From assembly GCF_002288925.2 (NCBI RefSeq), contig NW_022098048.1:19991472-20055471 (forward strand): a stretch of 64,000 bases of DNA, given 5' to 3'. A program made the position numbers and the translations under genes. The notes beneath the pieces were generated by a model. The model saw only the letters and a program-made list of their open reading frames with translations. It made no database searches and was not told where the DNA came from. Numbering within the stretch: the stretch's first letter is position 1; each line of letters begins with the position of its first letter. This document shows, piece after piece, positions 37,356 through 48,860 of the stretch. The DNA comes from Delphinapterus leucas (Eukaryota; Chordata; Mammalia; Artiodactyla; Monodontidae).

Positions 37356-39314
37356 GTCTGCTGGAGAAGATGGTGGAAGAGTAAGACACGGAGATCACCT
37401 TCCTCCCAACAGATACATCAGAAATACATCTACACGTGGACCTGCTCCTATAGAACCCCCACTGATTGCTGGCAGAAGACCTCAGACCTCCCAAAAGGCA
37501 AGAAATTCCCCACATACCTGGGTAGGGCAAAAGAAAAAAGAAAAAAGGAGACAAAAGAATAGGGACTGGACCTGCACCAGTGGGAGGGAGCTGTGAAGGA
37601 GGAAAGGTTTCCACACACTAGAAGCCCCTTCACGGGCAGAGACTGCGGGTGGCGGAGGGGGGAAGCTTCAGAGCCACGGAGGAGAGTGCAACAGTGGTGA
37701 GGAGGGCAAAGCGGGGAGATTCCCACACAGGGAACCGGTGCCGACCAGCACTCACCAGCCCAAGAGGCTTCTCTGTTCACCCACAGGGACGGGCGGAGCT
37801 GGGAGCTGAGGCTCAGACTTTGGTCTGATGCCGGGAGAGTACTGGCAGCGGGAACACAGCCTGAAGGTGTTAGTGCACCACGGCTAGCCTGGAGGGAGTC
37901 TGAGAGAAGTCTGGAGCTGCCAAAGAGACAAGAGACATTTTCTTGCCTCTTTGTTTCCTGGTGTGCCAGGAGAAGGGATTAAGAGCGCTGCTTAAAGGAG
38001 CTCCAGAGACAGGCACAAGCCGTGGCTATCAGCACAGATCCCAGGAACGGGCATGAGACACAGGCTGCTGCTGCCACCACCAAGAAGTCTGTGTGCGAGC
38101 ACAGTTCACTATCTGCACCTCCTCTCTGGGGAGCCTGTGCAGCCCGCCACTGCCAGGGTCCCGTGATCCAGGGACAAGTTTCCCGGGAGAACGCAGAGCG
38201 CACACCTCAGGCTGGTGCAAGGTCATGCTGGGCTCTGCCGCCACAGGCTTACCCTATATCTGTAACCCACCCTCCCGCCAGCCTGAGTGAGTCAGAACCA
38301 CCGAATCAGAGGCTCCTTTAACCCCGTCCTGTCTGAGCGAAGAACAGATGTCCTCAGGTGGCCTACACGCAGAGGCAGGGCCAAATCCAAAGCTGAAACA
38401 CGGGAGCTCTGTGAACAAAGAAGAGAAAGGGAAATTTCTCCCAGCAGCCTCAGAAGCAGCAGATTAAAGCTCCACAATCAACTTGAAGTACCTGAATCTG
38501 TGGAATACCTGAATAGACAACGAATCATCCCAAATTGAGGAGGTTGACTTTGGGAGCAAGATATATTATTTTCTCCCCTTTTCCACTTTTTGTGAGTGTG
38601 TATGTGTACGCTACTGTGTGAGATTTTGTCTGTATAGCTTTGCTTTCACCATTTGTCCTACGGTTCTGACTGTCTGGGGTTTTTTTCTTTTACTTAAAAA
38701 TATTTGTTTTCTTAATAATTATTTTTATTTTTGTAACTATTTTATTTTATCTTACTTTATTTTATTTTATCCTCTTTCTTTCTTTCTTTCCTTCTAATTT
38801 TCCTCCCTTTTTTTCTGAGCCATGTGGACAGGCTCTTGGTGCTCCAGCCAGGCATCAGGGCTGTGCCTCTGAGGTGGGAGAGCCAACTTCAGGACACTGG
38901 TTCACAAGAGACCTCCCTGCTCCAAGTAATATCAAATGGCGAAAATCTCCCAGGTATCTCCATCTCAACACCAAGACCCAGCTTCACTCAACGACCAGCA
39001 AGTTACAGTGCTGCACACCCTATGCCAAACAACTAGCAAGACAGGAACAAAACCCCAACCATTAGCAGAGAGGCTGCCTAAAATCATAACAAGGCCACAG
39101 ACACGCCAAAACGCACCACCAGATGTGGACCTGCCCACCAGAGAGACAAGATTCAGCCTCATCCACCAGAGCACAGTCACTAGTCCCCTCAACCAGGAGG
39201 CCTACACAACCCACTGAACCAACCTTAGCCACTGGGGACAGACACCAAAAGCAATGGGAACTACGAACCTGCAGCCTGCAAAAAGGAGAACCCAAACACA
39301 GTAACATAAGCAAA
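37356..39314 (+). promoter_or_regulatory. L1 5' UTR (internal promoter region)
   Basis: In L1 elements generally the 5' UTR carries the RNA polymerase II promoter. This one is GC-rich from 37,560 to 38,300 with many CpG, then has the stretch matching the tandem-duplicated block of the 11-kb copy, then a CTTT-rich zone at 38,750-38,815. It is homologous to the 5' ends at 1-1,555, 10,640-12,754 and about 57,790-59,392. Promoter activity is inferred from the family. Confidence 0.7.
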
Positions 39315-40426
39315 ATGAGAAGACAGAAACACACACAGAAGATGAAGGAGCAAGGTAAAAACCAATGAGACCTAACAAATGAAGAGAAAACAGGCAGTCT
39401 ACCTGAAAAAGAATTCAGAATAATGATAGTAAAGATGATCCAAAATCTTGGAAATAGAATAGAGACAATGCAAGGAACATTTAACAAGGACCTAGAAGAG
39501 CTAAAGAGGAAACAAGCAATGATCAACAACACAATAAATGAAATTTAAAATAATCTAGATGGGATTAATAGCAGAATAACTGAGGCAGAAGAAAGGATAA
39601 GTGACCTGGAAGATAAAATAGTGGAAATAACTACTGTAGAGCACAGTAAAGAAAAAAGAATTAAAAGAACTGAGGACAGTCTCAGAGACCTCTGGGACAA
39701 CATCAAATGCACCAACATTCGAATTATAGGGGTCCCAGAAGAAGAAGAGAAAAAGAAAGGGACTGAGAAAATATTTGAAGAGATTATAGTTGAAAACTTC
39801 CCTAATACGGGAAAGGAAATAGTTAATCAAGTACAGGAAGCACAGAGAGTCCCATACAGGATAAATCCAAGGAGAAACACGCCAAGACACATATTAATCA
39901 AACTGTCAAAAGTTAAATACAAAGAAAGCATATTGAAAGCAGCAAGGGAAAAACAACAAATAACACATAAGGGAATCCCCATAAGGTTAACAGCTGATCT
40001 TTCAGCAGAAACTCTGCAAGCCAGAAGGGAGTGGCAGGACATATTTAAAGTGATGAAGGAGAAAAACCTACAACAAAGATTACTCTACCCAGCAAGGATC
40101 TCATTCAGATTTTTTTTTTTTTTGCAGTACACAGGCCTCGCACTGTTGTGGCCTCTCCCGTTGTGGAGCACGGACTCGAAAAGCGCATGCTCAGCGGCCA
40201 TGGCTCACAGGCCCAGCTGCTCCACAGAGTGTGGGACCTTCCCGGACCACAGCACAAACCTGTATCCCCTGCATTGGCAGGCGGACGCTCAACCACTGTG
40301 CCACCAGGGAAACCCCTCTCATTCAGATTTGATGGTGAAATTAAAACCTTTACAGACAAGCAAAAGCTGAGAGAGTTCAGCACCACCAAACCAGCTTTAC
40401 AACAAATGCTAAAGGAACTTCTCTAA
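39315..40426 (+). pseudogene. L1 ORF1 relic split by a SINE
   Basis: The ATG at 39,315 opens MRRQKHTQKMKEQG but stops after 17 codons; the frame recovers from about 39,621 with the coiled-coil end, then the RNA-recognition and C-terminal domains (RIIGVPEEEE, RILYPARISF-like end). A minus-strand SINE at 40,113-40,316 interrupts it, after which DGEIKTFTDKQKLREF continues to TAA. Without the SINE, the C-terminal part would be intact. It encoded the RNA-binding partner of ORF2 protein. Confidence 0.92.
40099..40330 (-). mobile_element. CHR-type SINE inside L1 ORF1
   Basis: The body 40,113-40,316 lies on the minus strand; the T run at the left is its A tail. The 14 bases 'tctcattcagattt' occur at 40,099-40,112 and 40,317-40,330. 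The insertion creates a chimeric 249-codon frame at 39,621-40,370 that is not a real protein. Confidence 0.96.
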
Positions 40427-40474
40427 GCAAGAAAACAAGAGAAGGAAAAGACCTACAATAACAAACCCAAAACA

Positions 40475-43400
40475 ATGAAGAAAATGGGAATAGGAACATA
40501 CATATCAATAATTACCTTAAATGTAAATGGATTAAATGCTCCCACCAAAAGACGCAGACTGGCTGAATGCATACAAAAAGAAGACCTGTATATATGCTGT
40601 CTACAAGAGACCTACTTCAGACCTAAGAACACATACAAACTGAAAGTGAGGGGATGGAAAAAGATGTTCCATGAATACAGAAATCAGAAGAAAGCTGGAG
40701 TGGCAATTCTCATGTCAGAAAAAATAGACTTTAAAATAAAGACTATTAGAAGAGACAAAGAAGGACACTACATAATGATGAAGGGATCTATCCAAGAAGA
40801 AGACATAACAATTGTAAATATTTATGCATCCAACATAGGAGCACCTCAATACATAAGGCAAATACTAACAGCCATAAAAGGGGAAATCGACAGTAACATT
40901 ATCATATTAGGGGACTTTAACACCCCACTTTCACCAATGGACAGATCATCCAAAATGAAAATAAATAAGGAAACACAAGCTTTAAATGATACATTAAACA
41001 GGATGGACTTAATTGATATTTATAGGACATTCCATCCAAAAACAACAGAATAAACATTTTTCAAAGGTGCTCATGGAACATTCTCCAGGATAGATCATAT
41101 ATTGGGTTAAAAATGTAGCCTTGGTAAATTTAAGAAAATTGAAATCATATCAAGTACCTTTTCTGACAACAACGCTATCAATTACAGGAAAAGATCTGTA
41201 AAAAATACAAACACATGGAGGCTAAACAATACACTACTTAATAACGAAGTGATCACTGAAGAAATCAAAGAGGAAATCAAAAAATACCTAGAAACAAACA
41301 AAAAAAATACCTAGAAACAAATGACAATGGAGACATGACGACACAATACACATGGGATGCAGCAAAAGCAGTTCTAAGAGGGAAGTTTATAGCAATACAA
41401 TCCTACCTTAAGAAACAGGAAACATCTCAAATAAACAACCTAACCTTGCACCTAAAGCAATTAGAGAAAGAAGAACAAAAACACCCCAAAGTTAGCAGAA
41501 GGAAAGAAGTCATAAAGATCAGATCAGAAATAAATGAAAAAGAAATGAAGGAAATGATAACAAAGATCAATAAAACTAAAAGCTGGTTCTTTGAGAAGAT
41601 AAACAAAATTGATAAACCATTAGCCGGACTCATCAAGAAAAATAGGGAGAAGACTCGAATCAATAGAATATGAAATGAAAATGGAGAAGTAAGAACTGAC
41701 ACTGCAGAAATACAAAAGATGATGAGAGATTACTACAAGAAACCTTATGCCAATAAAATGGACAACCTGGAAGAAATGAACAAATTCTTCGAAATACACA
41801 ACGTGCCAAGGCTGAACCAGGAAGAAATAGAAAATATGAACAGACCAATCACAAGCACTGAAATTGAAACTGTGATTAAAAACCTTCCAACAAACAAAAG
41901 CCCAGGACCAGATGGCTTCACAGGCGAATTCTATCAAACATTTAGAGAAGAGGTAACACCTATCCTTCTCAAACTCTTCCAAAATATAGCAGAGGGAGGA
42001 ACACTCCCAAACTCATTCTACAAGGCCACCATCACCCTGAAACTAACACCAGAAAAGAAGTCACAAAGAAAGAAAACTACAGGCCAATATCACTGATGAA
42101 CCTAGTTGCAAAATTCCTCAACAAAATACTAGCAAACAGCATCCAACAGCACATTAAAAGGATCATACACCAAGATCAAGTGGGGTTTATGCCAGGAATG
42201 GAAGGATTCTTCAATATACGCAAATCAATCAATGTGATACACCATATTAACAAATCAAGGAGAAAAACCACAAGATCCTCTCAATAGATGCAGAGAAAGC
42301 TTTTGACAAAATTCAACACCCATTTATGATAAAAAACCCTGCAGAAAGTCGGCACAGAGGGAGCTTTCCTTTACATAATAAAGGCCATATATGACAAACT
42401 CACAGCCAACATTGTCCTCAATGGTGAAAACCTGAAAGCATTTCCACTAAGATCAGGAAAAAGACAAGGTTGCCCACTCTCACCACTTTTATTCAACATA
42501 GTTTTGGAAGTTCTAGTCACATCAATCAGAGAAGAAAAAGAAATAAAAGGAATCCAAATTGGAAAAGAAGAAGGAAAACTGTCACTGTTTGCAGATGCCA
42601 TGATACTATACATAGAGAATCCTAAAGATGTTACTAGAAAACTACTAGAGCTAAACAATGAATTTGGTAAAGTAGCCGGATACAAAATTAATGCACAGAA
42701 ATCTCTCACATTCATATACACTAATGATGAAAAATCTGAAAGTAAAATTAAGAAAACACTGCCATTTAACATTGCAACAAAAAGAATAAAATATCTAGGA
42801 ATAAACCTACCTAAGGAGACAAAAGACCTGTATGCAGAAAATTATAAGACACTGTTGAAAGAAATTAAAGATGATACAAATAGATGGAGAGATATACCAT
42901 GTTCTTGGATTGGAAGAATCGACATTGTGAAGATGACTCTACTACCCAAAGCAATCTACAGATTCAATGCAATCCCTATCAAACTACCACTGGCATTTTT
43001 CACAGAACTAGAAGAAAAGATTTCAAAATTTCACCTTCCCTGGTGGTGCAGTGGTTGAGAGTCTGCCTGCCGATGCAGGGGACACGGGTTCATGCCCTGG
43101 TCTGGGAGAATCCCACATGCCGCAGAGTGACTGGGCCTGTGAGCCATGGCTGCTGGGCCTGTGCATTCGGAGCCTGTGCTCCACAATGGGAGAGGCCACA
43201 ACAGTGAGAGGCCCATGTACTGCAAAAAAAAAAATAACAAAAAAAATTTTACAAATTGTATGGAAACACAAAAGACCCCAAATAGCCAAAGCAATCTTGA
43301 GAACAAAAAACGGAGCTGGAGGAGTCAGACTCCCTGACTTCAGACTATACTACAAAGCTACAGTAATCCAGACAGTATGGTACTGGCACAAGAACAGAAA

Positions 43401-44525
43401 TATAGATCAATGGAACAGGATAGAAAGCCCAGAGATAAACCCACGCACATGTGGTCACCTTATCTTTGATAAAGGAGGGAAGAATATACAGTGGAGAAAA
43501 GACAGCCTCTTCAATAAGTGGTGCTGAGAAAACTGTACAGGTACAAGTAAAAGTATGAAATTAGAACACTCCCTAACACCATACACAAAAATAAACTCAA
43601 AATGTATTAAAGACCTAAATGTAAGGCCAGACACTATCAAACTCTTAGAGGAAAACCTAGGCAGCACACTCTATGACATAAATCACAGCAAGATCCTTTT
43701 TGACCCACCTCCTAGAGAAATGGAAATAAAAACAAAAATAAACAATTGGGACCTAATGAAACTTAAAAGCTTTTGCACAGTGAAGGAAACCATAAACAAG
43801 ACCAAAAGACAACCCTCAGAATGGGAGAAAATATTTTCAAATGAAGCAACTGACAAAGGATTAAGCTCATAAATTTATAAGCAAATCATGCAGCTCAATA
43901 ACAAAAAAACAAACAACCCAATCCAAAAATAGGCAGAAGACCTAAATAGACATTTCTCCAAAGAAGACATACAGACTGCCAACAAAGACATGAAAGAATG
44001 CTCAACGTCATCAATCATTAGAGAAATGCAAATCAAAACTGCAATGAGATATCATCTCTCACCAGTCAGAATGGCCATCATCAAAAAATCTAGAAACAAT
44101 AAATTCTGGAGAGGGTATGGAGAAAAGGGAACCCTCTTGCACTATTGGTGGGAATGTAAGTTGATACAGCCACTATGGAGAACAGTATGGAGGTTTCTTT
44201 AAAAACTACAAATAGAACTACCATATGACCCAGGAATCCCACTACTGAGAAAACCATAATTCAAAAAGAGTCATGTACCAAAATGTTCAGTGAAGCTCTA
44301 TTTACAATAGCCGGGATATGGAAGCAACCTAAATGTCCATCGACAGATGAATGGATAAAGAATATGTGGCACATATATACAATGGAATATTACTCAGCCA
44401 TATAAAGTAACAAAATTGAGTTATTTGTGGTGAGGTGGATGGACCTAGAGTCTGTCTTACAGAGCGAAGTATGTCAGAAAGAGGAAAACAAATATCATAT
44501 GCTAACACATATGTATGGAATCTAA
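40475..44525 (+). pseudogene. L1 ORF2 relic with altered RT motif and SINE insertion
   Basis: The endonuclease domain opens at 40,475 (SIITLNVNGLNAPTKRRR, CCLQETYF, GDFNTPLSPMDRSS) and is open to a stop at 41,051-41,053. Further pieces follow: 41,335-41,673; 41,719-42,096 ([20 protein letters not shown] fingers segment); 42,096-42,287; and 42,504-43,058 with [10 protein letters not shown] where the family has FADD. A SINE at 43,035-43,244 splits the thumb region. The frame ends with the usual 'HMYGI' C-terminus at 44,525. It would be about 1,280 codons without the SINE. It is dead by several independent lesions. Confidence 0.93.
43025..43252 (+). mobile_element. CHR-type SINE inside L1 ORF2
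   Basis: The body is 43,035-43,244. The flanks 'aaaatttcac' (43,025-43,034) and 'aaaattttac' (43,243-43,252) are a 10-bp duplication with one mismatch, overlapping the A tail. It has the same short form as the other SINEs inside L1s. Confidence 0.93.
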
Positions 44526-44905
44526 GAAAAAGAAAAAGAGGTCATGAAGAACCTAGGGGTAAGACGGGAATAAAGACACAGACCTACTAAAGCATGGACT
44601 TTAGGATATGGGGAGGGGGAGGGGGAGGCTGTGATGAGGTGAGAGAGTGGCATGGACATATATACACTACCAAGTGTAAAGTGGATAGCTAGTGAGAAGC
44701 AGCCCCGTAGCACAGGGAGATCAGCTAGGTGGTTTGTGACCACCTAGAGGGGTGGGATAGGGAAGGTGGGAGGGAGGGAGAGGCAGGAGGGAAGATATAT
44801 GAGAACATGTGTATATGTATAACTGATTCACTTTGTTATAAAGCAGAAACTAACACACTATTGTAAAGCAATTATACTCCAATAAAGATATTAAAATAAA
44901 TAAAT

Positions 44906-44917
44906 AAATAAGATGGG
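44906..44917 (+). repeat. Target-site duplication of plus-strand L1, right copy
   Basis: Exact repeat of 37,344-37,355. Confidence 0.8.
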
Positions 44918-45399
44918 AATCTTCAGACCCTAAGCTGAGAATGAAATCAGTGGTTCATTTCCATTGCTGGAAACCAAAATCGATCTTTGAGCATACAAGG
45001 TGACTAAAGTACATACATTATCTTTTAGTAGGAGTCTTTATGTGTTATTGCTTAGGTAGAACCTGTGCAGGCAACGTAAGGTTTGGATTTAACTCTATAG
45101 TTAAGATTTGATTGTTATGTTAAATAAATGCTTTAAAAATCCGCATATACCAATCTCCTCTTAAATAGTAATATGTCAAAATAACTTTTTTCAATAGAAA
45201 ATATATTGTTTGAGTCACTATCAAAGGGGGCCCTGTGGGCTACTGATGGTCTGCCAATCTATTTTTGGAGATACTAGTTCTTTAGAAAGAATCCATATAT
45301 TATGTTTGAGAAAGCCTACAATATAAATGTATAAGATTTCTCTTTTTTTCTGCTGTTATTTTATTTGGTATGATAAAAACAAACAAAAACCACCCTTTT

Positions 45400-45545
45400 A
45401 GACTTGTGACATTGAAGGAATCATTACCTTCTCTAGAATCAGTTTCTTCATCAGTAAAATTCAGGTAGCTTATGGGACTATTGTGATAAAGGAAATAAAG
45501 TATGTGAAATGTTTATAAAGTGCTATACTAGTGTAATGCTAGTGG
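45400..45545 (+). mobile_element. MIR SINE, degenerate
   Basis: 'cagtttcttcatcagtaaaa' then 'gactattgtgataaagg' then 'tgtttataaagtgctata' follow MIR order. Confidence 0.6.
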
Positions 45546-45619
45546 TGATGGTATTTGCTCTCGAACAATAGTTGTGCTGGTAGACTCACTACCTCAGAAA
45601 GTATCTTGGGTGTTATATA

Positions 45620-45755
45620 AGGTCTGATTTCCTCACCTATAGGATAGTACCTGCTTTGTAAGTTCATTGTCGAGAAAAAAGTGAGCTAATGCACATGAAA
45701 GAGTAACCATAGTGCCTGGCACATATAAGTCATAGGTATTAGTAATTTTATTCTT
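45620..45755 (+). mobile_element. MIR SINE, second degenerate copy
   Basis: 'tgatttcctcacctatagga', 'gtacctgctttgtaagttc', 'catagtgcctggcacatata' follow the MIR core and 3' end. It lies directly after the first copy, same orientation. Confidence 0.7.
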
Positions 45756-46534
45756 AGTATCATAATTCTTATATATATAATTATATATAAATATCATCTG
45801 CAGTTTTAAATTATGTGTGAGTCATCATTCTGTGCAAAAATTTTAATTCTTCCATGAAAACTTTAAAGATAGGGTGCTGTCGCTTGTGATAATTATTCTG
45901 ATAAGATACAATAGCTTTCTAATACTGCCCTGTATATGAATCTTAAGTTGACTGAATATTAACTTATGCAAGAAAGTTTTTGTGAGGATTAATTCAAGCC
46001 ATCAGGAGTAGTAAGAGCAATTCTAAGTTAACTAGAGGCTTATCAAGTTAAATGAAGAGCAAGATTTTAAGAGTATCTGAATTAATGTTATAGTGATGGC
46101 TGCCACAACCGGGGTAAGTCACTTTTGAAGGACGCATTGGTGCTGTAGCAGACACTGAGGTATGTCAGCAAGGGCTGCTACCTTTCCCCTTGACAGGTAG
46201 AATCATGCTGGGCATCAACTAGAAGGTCCTGGGCCAACACTGCCCTTTGGTGTTTGACGTAGGGAGTGGCAACTTCTGGGGGGTAACAGTAGGGAATTAT
46301 CAAGACCAAAAATCTGTCTTGAGGTACTTTCCCTTACCTTCTCCACTCAAACCTGCAGCTTCCTACTATTTACTTATTAAATCTAACTCATCCTGCTGAG
46401 CCCTAATGTATACAAATTCATTTCTCTCTCTTCTTGATAAGTTTGGCCCCTCCAATCTGATCTCTCTCCAGCTGTATATTCAGAAGCAGGCCTCTGACTC
46501 TGTACTAATGCAGATGTGTGCTTCCTGGTCCAAA

Positions 46535-46630
46535 GTGTCAGATCCTTCAGGACAAAGACCATGATGAGAGTGTTCAGCATGGTTCTGGGCATGATACAAG
46601 CACTTAAGCATTCATAGAATGCATCTTTCC
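46535..46630 (+). mobile_element. L2/MIR-class 3' tail, degenerate
   Basis: 'ccttcaggacaaagaccatg' then 'ggttctgggcatgatacaag' then 'cattcatagaatg' resemble the L2 3' end on plus. Confidence 0.5.
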
Positions 46631-46947
46631 TTGTAAGTCTGTTGTTTACAAAATTCAATTTATACACGCAACTAATATATAATTTAGTCATTCTATGAAA
46701 AAATAATATAAATAAAATGAAAGAACAGTAACATAATTAGAAGTAGCCTTTTGAAAGAGAACAGAGTAATGTGTTTCTTCTGGATTGTAGAATGAAAAAT
46801 TATAACATTCAGTCATGCTATTTGGAGTAAAATTTAAATTCTTATTTAGTCCTGTTGAGTGAATATTGCTACCTTCACAAATGCTTCCTGGGAGTCAGCT
46901 ATACATAGTTAACAATGTGCTTATAATGATTTTCTCATTTTATGCAG

Positions 46948-47058
46948 CTTCCTCCAGCTTTGTACCACAATTTGAAAAGAAGGGTTATAGAGAGATTCAA
47001 GAAATCCCTCTTCAGCCAGCAGAGTAACCCTTGTAATTTGAAATCTGAAATTAAAAAG
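46948..47058 (+). CDS. Internal coding exon, next in frame after 31,626-31,742
   Basis: It runs 111 bases from a strong acceptor (pyrimidine tract plus 'tatgcag') to the donor 'AAAAAGgtatag'. Frame 0 gives 37 residues, LPPALYHNLKRRVIERFKKS to NPCNLKSEIKK, without a stop. The composition is strongly basic and helical (Lys, Arg, Glu, Phe), quite unlike translated repeat. Spliced to the upstream exon the join reads IIYITQ|LPPALY, continuous and phase 0. It has no match to any transposon in the window. The gene is not recognised; further exons must lie outside the window or be too short to see. Because the region is unique, this is the best evidence for host coding here. Confidence 0.75.
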
Positions 47059-47187
47059 GTATAGTATTCTATATATAGGAATTCTTCTTTGACTAACAAA
47101 AAAACATCATGAGAATTAAATTTTATACCTCCTGTGCTTGTATCCTCTATTTAAAGCTCTGCCCTCTACAAAGGATATTATCAATGT
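47059..47187. other. Intron start, unassigned
   Basis: Follows the donor GTATAG; no repeat recognised before the LTR. Confidence 0.4.
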
Positions 47188-47548
47188 TTGTCTTAGTCCA
47201 TTTGGGCTGCTATAGTAAAAATACCATAAAGTGTGGAGTTTATAAACAGCAAGAATTTATTGCTTATGGTTCTGGAAGCTGGCAGTTCAAGATCGGGGTA
47301 CCAGCATGGTCGGGTCTGGTAAGGACCCTCTTCCAGGTTGGAGACTGCCAACTTCTTGCTGTATCCTTACATGGCAGAGGAGGCAAGGGAGCTCTTCCAG
47401 GCCTCTTTTATAAAGGTACTTTTTATAAGAACACTTATATAAGGGCTTTATCGTTATGGCCTAATTACCTCCCAAAGGTCCCACCTTGGAGGTTAGTTTC
47501 AATATACAAATTTTGGGGGACACAAACATTGAGACCATAGCACTGCTT
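47188..47548 (-). mobile_element. MaLR LTR (MST/MLT1-like)
   Basis: Plus reads 'cttagtccatttgggctgc', 'gtggagtttataaacagc', 'ggttctggaagctggcagt', 'cttcttgctgtatccttac', 'ctaattacctcccaaagg', 'tttgggggacacaaacattg'. This is the reverse complement of the MST/MLT1 class of ERVL-MaLR LTRs. The 143-codon plus frame through it is a chance frame. Confidence 0.9.
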
Positions 47549-47674
47549 AAGATACTAAGTCGAGGATATGTTTTTACCTCTAATTTTCTCACATTTATTT
47601 CTGAAGCCTTGTTCTAAGAAGACTAATAGAAAGTTCTTTCAGTATTATTGCATGTTTTCCTAAGAAGAAATGTT

Positions 47675-47760
47675 ATTAAATATATTTAATTTAATTTAAA
47701 TATTTAAATATTTAATTTAAATTTAAATTAAATTAAATATTTAATTTAAATAAATATATG
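47675..47760. repeat. AT-only low-complexity palindromic tract
   Basis: Built from 'taattt' and 'aaatta' words in both orientations, so it is self-complementary over much of its length. Confidence 0.85.
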
Positions 47761-48369
47761 TCCTTTTTAGAGAATTCTATTCCAACGTTTGTTGGAATAT
47801 TCTTCAATGAGCCCCTAAATTGAGCTTTGCAACTCTGAAAAAGTCAGTTAACCATCTGAGGCCATGATTTTTATCACCTATGAGGGTGGAACGAACAATT
47901 TCTAAGGTTCTTTTCGTCTTCAACATTCTATGGTCTCCTAGATTTTGGGTGCTGGTAAATAGTTCTATTCTTACATAAGGAAACTAAATCACAAAAAGGT
48001 TAAATCAACCAGAAAGAAAGAAAATTGTTTATTTCTGGTTAACACAACTTGGTAATAGGAAATCCGTTTGACCTGGTCAGTAGTCATTTTGAGGTGGTCA
48101 CAGGCTCCCATTCTCCTGTCCCAGAAAGACACAAGGCCCAAACAGCTTGGGCCCAGTTGTGTAAAGATGCTTGATCACACTCCAATTTTGTGTATTTTTT
48201 AAAAGCTTCAGCATGTACTTAAACTTTGGCACAAGCATGCTTCCAATGAACTTTTTCTTTAAGGTTTCTTTTTCTTTTACTGTATCCAATCTGTAGTATA
48301 AATTAACTCATAATTTGGGCAATGTTGGAAGACAGAGGGAACCAAAAGTGCCCACTGAACTGAGAAGGT
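47761..48369. other. Unassigned with a possible MIR-class fragment
   Basis: 47,820-47,945 has MIR-like order ('aagtcagttaaccatctgag', 'tttctaaggttcttttcg', 'caacattctatgg') but is too diverged to be sure. The remainder shows nothing. Confidence 0.4.
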
Positions 48370-48860
48370 ATCTTGAGACAGAAAATCGAGGCAGGCAGCT
48401 CCATGTAATCAATGGACCAGTTTATTACAGGATAAGTTACAGGGTGGGATCTGGATCAGGTGGACAATGACCCAGAAGCATTCACAGCTGCACTCCACAC
48501 CTCTGAGAGGGGACATTGGGACAGTTTTATAGTTAACCAAGGAGTTGGGGGGCTGCTCGGAAATAGGACGTGCCTTCCTAAGTCAAGTTTTATGAATGGG
48601 TAACTGTCTCGTGGGCGCTGGGAATACGTGAGCAAAGGTCTTCATCATTGTTTAGGGACTAACAGAGCATGGAGGCCACCTGGTCCTAATGATTATTAAA
48701 CAATGTCTCTTAACTACAAAGCTCCTAATGACAGAGAAGTGATTTATTGTGTGGTACAGTCCTGGATAGGGTCAGCGGGAGGACAGGAGGAGCTATATGG
48801 GCCCAAGGTAGCATCAGTTACGCTAACGGTCATATAGGTTCTTTGATAAGAAATGCAAAC
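48370..48860 (-). mobile_element. LTR of an endogenous retrovirus, type unknown
   Basis: On the minus strand a GC-richer block runs to AATAAA (48,421-48,426) followed by 'ctggtccattgattacat' and 'ctgcctcgattttctgtc' as a possible R-U5. There is no partner LTR nearby, so it is probably a solo LTR. Boundaries are estimates. Confidence 0.5.

Larger units (their letters stand above)
37356..44905 (+). mobile_element. Full-length L1 LINE with two SINE insertions
   Basis: About 7.55 kb (7.13 kb without its SINEs): 5' UTR 37,356-39,314, ORF1 relic 39,315-40,426, ORF2 relic 40,475-44,525, 3' UTR to the AATAAAGATATTAAAA end near 44,896, then an AAAT-type tail. Twelve-base duplications flank it. It lies inside the predicted intron of the plus-strand gene in the same direction. 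Both ORFs carry stops and frameshifts, and the reverse-transcriptase motif is altered, so it cannot move itself. Confidence 0.96.
44918..46947. other. Intron sequence with scattered ancient repeats
   Basis: Mostly AT-rich and unassigned apart from the two MIR copies and an L2-like tail listed separately. The last 25 bases form a good pyrimidine tract and acceptor ('tgattttctcattttatgcag') for the exon at 46,948. The 102-codon minus frame at 46,383-46,691 overlaps the L2-like tail and is not a gene. Confidence 0.45.

Noticed and set aside
39621..40370. 249-codon frame, longest in the window
   Set aside because: It is L1 ORF1 fused by chance to a minus-strand SINE; the SINE has a target duplication that shows the true structure.
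47109..47540. 143-codon plus frame
   Set aside because: It runs through an antisense MaLR LTR; no protein is expected.
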